From Myxococcus landrumus (lineage in GTDB: Bacteria > Myxococcota > Myxococcia > Myxococcales > Myxococcaceae), in the NCBI RefSeq assembly GCF_017301635.1, contig NZ_CP071091.1, forward strand, positions 4,414,001 to 4,478,000: a stretch of DNA of 64,000 nt, given 5' to 3'. A model generated the notes under the pieces. It searched no databases, was not told the DNA's origin, and saw only the letters and a program-made list of their open reading frames with translations. Shown piece by piece: positions 61,948 to 64,000 of this stretch (position 1 is its first letter; each line of letters starts with the position of its first letter). A program made the position numbers and the translations under genes.

Positions 61948-62561
61948 AGATGGAAGTGACGAAGGACGGAGTGACACGGGAGCAGAAGGCCGCGCTGGTG
62001 CAAGGCGTGACGACGCTGCTGCAACAGGTGTTGAACAAGGACCCGTCGTTGACGTTCGTCACCATCGACGAAATCGACACGGACAACTGGGGCGTCGGCG
62101 GCGAGCTGGTCACAGACCTCCGACGAAGGAGAGCCGCCGCGCCCTCGCCCGCGCCCATCGCGGGCCCCGGCGTGCTCGCCGACACCACGGGCGAGATGCC
62201 CGCGTTGCTCGCATGCATCGCGACCTATCTGGACGGGCTGTACTTCGCCGACGTCGAGCGGCTGGCGCGCGTGTTCCATCCTCGCGCGCGCTACTTCAGC
62301 ACGGCGGAGGGCTCGCTCAAGGAGCTGGACATGCCCACCTACTTCGACGTGGTGCGCGGACGGGTGCCCGCCGCCGCGAGCCAGCAACCTCGATATGACA
62401 GGCTGCTCTCCGTGGACCTCGCGGGTCCCCACACCGCCCTGGTGAAGCTGGAGTGTGCTCTCGCCCCACGTCACTTCACGGACTACCTGAGCCTCGTGAA
62501 GGACGCGGGCCAGTGGCGAATCATCTCCAAGGTCTTCGAGGTGTGGCCGCTCTCGCGATAG
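61935..62561 (+). CDS. 4-oxalocrotonate tautomerase-like/NTF2-like fusion protein
   Basis: Protein of 208 residues from ATG 61935. After Met removal the catalytic Pro is at the N-terminus (PYVKMEVTKDGVTREQKAAL), the rule for 4-OT tautomerases; that domain ends at about residue 62. A linker (AAPSPAPIAGPG) joins it to a lumazine-binding/NTF2-like domain (about 80-208: LLACIATYLDGLYFADVERL, HPRARYFSTAEGSLKEL, RIISKVFEVWPL). Such fusions are seen but uncommon. It may convert an enol-keto substrate; the second domain could give specificity. Confidence 0.8.
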   Translation: MPYVKMEVTKDGVTREQKAALVQGVTTLLQQVLNKDPSLTFVTIDEIDTDNWGVGGELVTDLRRRRAAAPSPAPIAGPGVLADTTGEMPALLACIATYLDGLYFADVERLARVFHPRARYFSTAEGSLKELDMPTYFDVVRGRVPAAASQQPRYDRLLSVDLAGPHTALVKLECALAPRHFTDYLSLVKDAGQWRIISKVFEVWPLSR

Positions 62562-62654
62562 CGCCGCGGGAAGAACAGTTGCGTGTGCCGCGCGCGAGCA
62601 CGACCCGGCCGCGCACTTGACACCTCGAAGAGGCGGCCTGTACAAACCGCGCCA

Positions 62655-62840
62655 TGCTGGTGCTTGGACTTCACCGTCCAGGCTTAATAGGGAACCCGGT
62701 GTGATTCCGGGGCTGCCCCGCAGCGGTAACTGAGAACGAACCTCGTCATCCGCACTGGTTCCTCGGAACTGGGAAGCGACGAGAAGTAGGAAGCCGGCGT
62801 CAAGCCGAAGCGCTCACGAGCCCGAAGACCTGCCCGCATC
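62655..62840 (+). promoter_or_regulatory. Cobalamin riboswitch
   Basis: The B12-box core is clear: TTAATAGGGAAC, then CGGTGTGATTCCGGGGCTGCC with CCGCAGCGGTAA, and at the 3' end GAGCCCGAAGACCTGCC (consensus AGxCAGGAGACCTGCC). GGTGCTTG...CACC and the intervening arms fit the rest. It lies in the 5' leader of the aminotransferase and should shut expression off when adenosylcobalamin is bound. Confidence 0.92.
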
Positions 62841-63112
62841 CGCCCGTGGGAGAAATCCACGGACGGTTTCGACCTGGAGCCGCGTGGGACGGCCGGAAGG
62901 TTCGAGCGGCGTGGTCTTCAGCGAGAGTCCTCGCGCCCCTCGACTTTTCCGACCCTTCACCCCGCACGTCTTCAGTCGCCCGTGGGGGCGAAGGTCGGTC
63001 CGTGGGCTCTCCCCGAGCCTGGTGTGCCTTCGCGCGCATCGTGACAGCCCTTCTTCCACGCGGGAGCCCTGTCGGGCGACCTCGGTCGTCCGCGCTGCGT
63101 GGAGGACGACGG
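62841..63112. other. Leader between riboswitch and aminotransferase
   Basis: 272 bases without a recognised gene. CCGTGGGAG / CCACGG and GGGCTCTCCCCGAGCC-type inverted sequences may form the expression platform of the riboswitch. Longer open frames here are not convincing. GGAGGACG precedes the ATG at 63113. Confidence 0.5.
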
Positions 63113-64000
63113 ATGAGGGACGACGGAAGACAGACGGTTCGCTATCCCCAGGGGAACGTGCTGCTGCGCAACCTGGCGCGCGACTTCCCTGTCATCACCC
63201 ATGGGCAGGGCATCCATCTCTTCGACGCGCGCGGCAAGCGCTACCTGGACGCCTCCGCGGGCGCGCTGGTGGCCAGCGTCGGCCATGGCAACCGCGAGGT
63301 GGTGGACCGCATCCACGAGCAGCTCCTGCGTGTCGCGTATGTCAATGGCACCCACTTCACCACCGAAGTGACGGAGGCACTCGCCTCGCGCCTGTGCACG
63401 CTGGCGCCCCCAGGGCTCGAGCGCGCCGCGTTCCTCGGCTCGGGCTCCGAGGCCGTGGAGGCCGCGGTGAAGTTCGCCCGGCAGCTCTGGGTGGAGCGAG
63501 GACAGCCCCAGCGCACCAAGGTCATCGCGCGTGTGCCCGGCTACCACGGCAACACCCTCTACGCGCTCTCGCTCTCCGGGCGGCCTCACTACAAGACGTT
63601 CTTCGGTCCGCTGCTCTCGGAGGTCATCACCACGCCCGCGCCCTACCCGTACCGCTCCGGACTGGAGGACTACGCGCGCGACGGCGCTGAGCACTACGCG
63701 CGGCTCCTGGAGGAGACCCTCCGGAGAGAAGGCCCGGACACCATCGCCGCCTTCATCGCCGAGCCCGTCATCGGCTCCTCGGCGGGAGCCTCTCCTCCAC
63801 CCCCGGGCTACTTCGAGCGCGTGAGCGCGCTGTGCCGTGAGTACGGCATCCTCACCATCGCCGACGAGGTGATGTGCGGCTGCGGACGCACCGGACGGTT
63901 CTTCGCCAGCGAGCTGTTCCACTTCCAGCCCGACCTGCTCGTGCTCGGCAAGGGCATCAGCGGGGGCTACGCGCCCTTGAGCGCGCTGCTCGTGAAGCAG
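63113..64000 (+). CDS. Class III aminotransferase (3' end cut by window)
   Basis: The 296 residues visible, from ATG 63113 with GGAGGACG upstream, begin a fold-type I class III aminotransferase: LDASAGALVASVGHG, the PLP-phosphate motif GSGSEAVEAAVKFAR, GYHGNTLYALSLSG, IADEVMCGCGRTGRF with the Asp that binds the pyridine N, and Lys280 in LGKGISGGYAP as Schiff base. It resembles the unspecified 'aspartate aminotransferase family' branch (omega-aminotransferases). The riboswitch before it ties it to cobalamin, but what amine it uses is unknown. Confidence 0.88.
   Translation, partial: MRDDGRQTVRYPQGNVLLRNLARDFPVITHGQGIHLFDARGKRYLDASAGALVASVGHGNREVVDRIHEQLLRVAYVNGTHFTTEVTEALASRLCTLAPPGLERAAFLGSGSEAVEAAVKFARQLWVERGQPQRTKVIARVPGYHGNTLYALSLSGRPHYKTFFGPLLSEVITTPAPYPYRSGLEDYARDGAEHYARLLEETLRREGPDTIAAFIAEPVIGSSAGASPPPPGYFERVSALCREYGILTIADEVMCGCGRTGRFFASELFHFQPDLLVLGKGISGGYAPLSALLVKQ

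Overview
The window is very GC-rich, with G or C at most codon third positions and genes packed head to tail. Many proteins are lipoproteins with plain lipoboxes, several of them Cys-rich, Gly-rich or repeat-bearing. There is a WGR/TIGR02996/leucine-rich-repeat protein, an ADOP-type duplicated permease, an RCC1-repeat lipoprotein and many one-component regulators. Together these point to a myxobacterium (Myxococcota, Myxococcaceae/Archangiaceae type). No rRNA, tRNA, CRISPR array, phage or intact insertion sequence was seen. It looks like ordinary chromosome rich in accessory genes.

Layout. 1-5.4 kb: end of an AraC regulator, a lipoprotein, an ADOP permease and an SDR oxidoreductase. 5.4-7.9 kb: a radical SAM enzyme translationally coupled to a PLP fold-type I enzyme, preceded by a perfect inverted repeat and followed by a possible 49-residue reading frame. 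7.9-13.5 kb: a lipoprotein, a small cytochrome c and an RND pump with its adaptor. 13.6-18.2 kb: a two-subunit GMC-type dehydrogenase convergent with a radical SAM/Nudix/DMT-transporter operon. 18.8-25 kb: a five-gene iron-uptake type operon (lipoprotein, two small membrane proteins, PepSY protein, TonB receptor) with a Fur-like box in front. 25-28.8 kb: a 14-repeat RCC1 lipoprotein, a small P-loop kinase and a GST. 28.9-31.1 kb: an amine oxidase and a FadR-type regulator that share an identical palindromic operator. 31.1-42.2 kb: mixed metabolic and unknown genes (DUF808, YCII, aldo/keto reductase, nuclease-fold lipoprotein, RidA, LysR, amidohydrolase, a frameshifted gene, VOC protein). 42.3-51.9 kb: surface lipoproteins, an ECF sigma factor coupled to a DHFR-like gene, a TIM-barrel protein divergent from a TetR regulator with a palindrome between them, and a LuxR regulator. 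52-62.6 kb: LysR/azoreductase, AlkB, hydrolase/MerR, WGR protein, methyltransferase, pectate-lyase-like lipoprotein, LysR, a flavoprotein stub and a tautomerase-NTF2 fusion. 62.65-64 kb: a cobalamin riboswitch in front of a class III aminotransferase cut by the window end.

How the genes work together. The clearest units are the Fur-like operon (outer-membrane receptor plus inner-membrane PepSY reductase-like protein and helpers), the FadR/amine-oxidase regulon, the TetR/TIM-barrel pair, the two radical SAM operons and the riboswitch-controlled aminotransferase. Starts were chosen from ribosome binding sites, signal peptides and domain boundaries, because long open frames on the opposite strand are common at this base composition. 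All family names come from reading motifs by eye; no database search was run.
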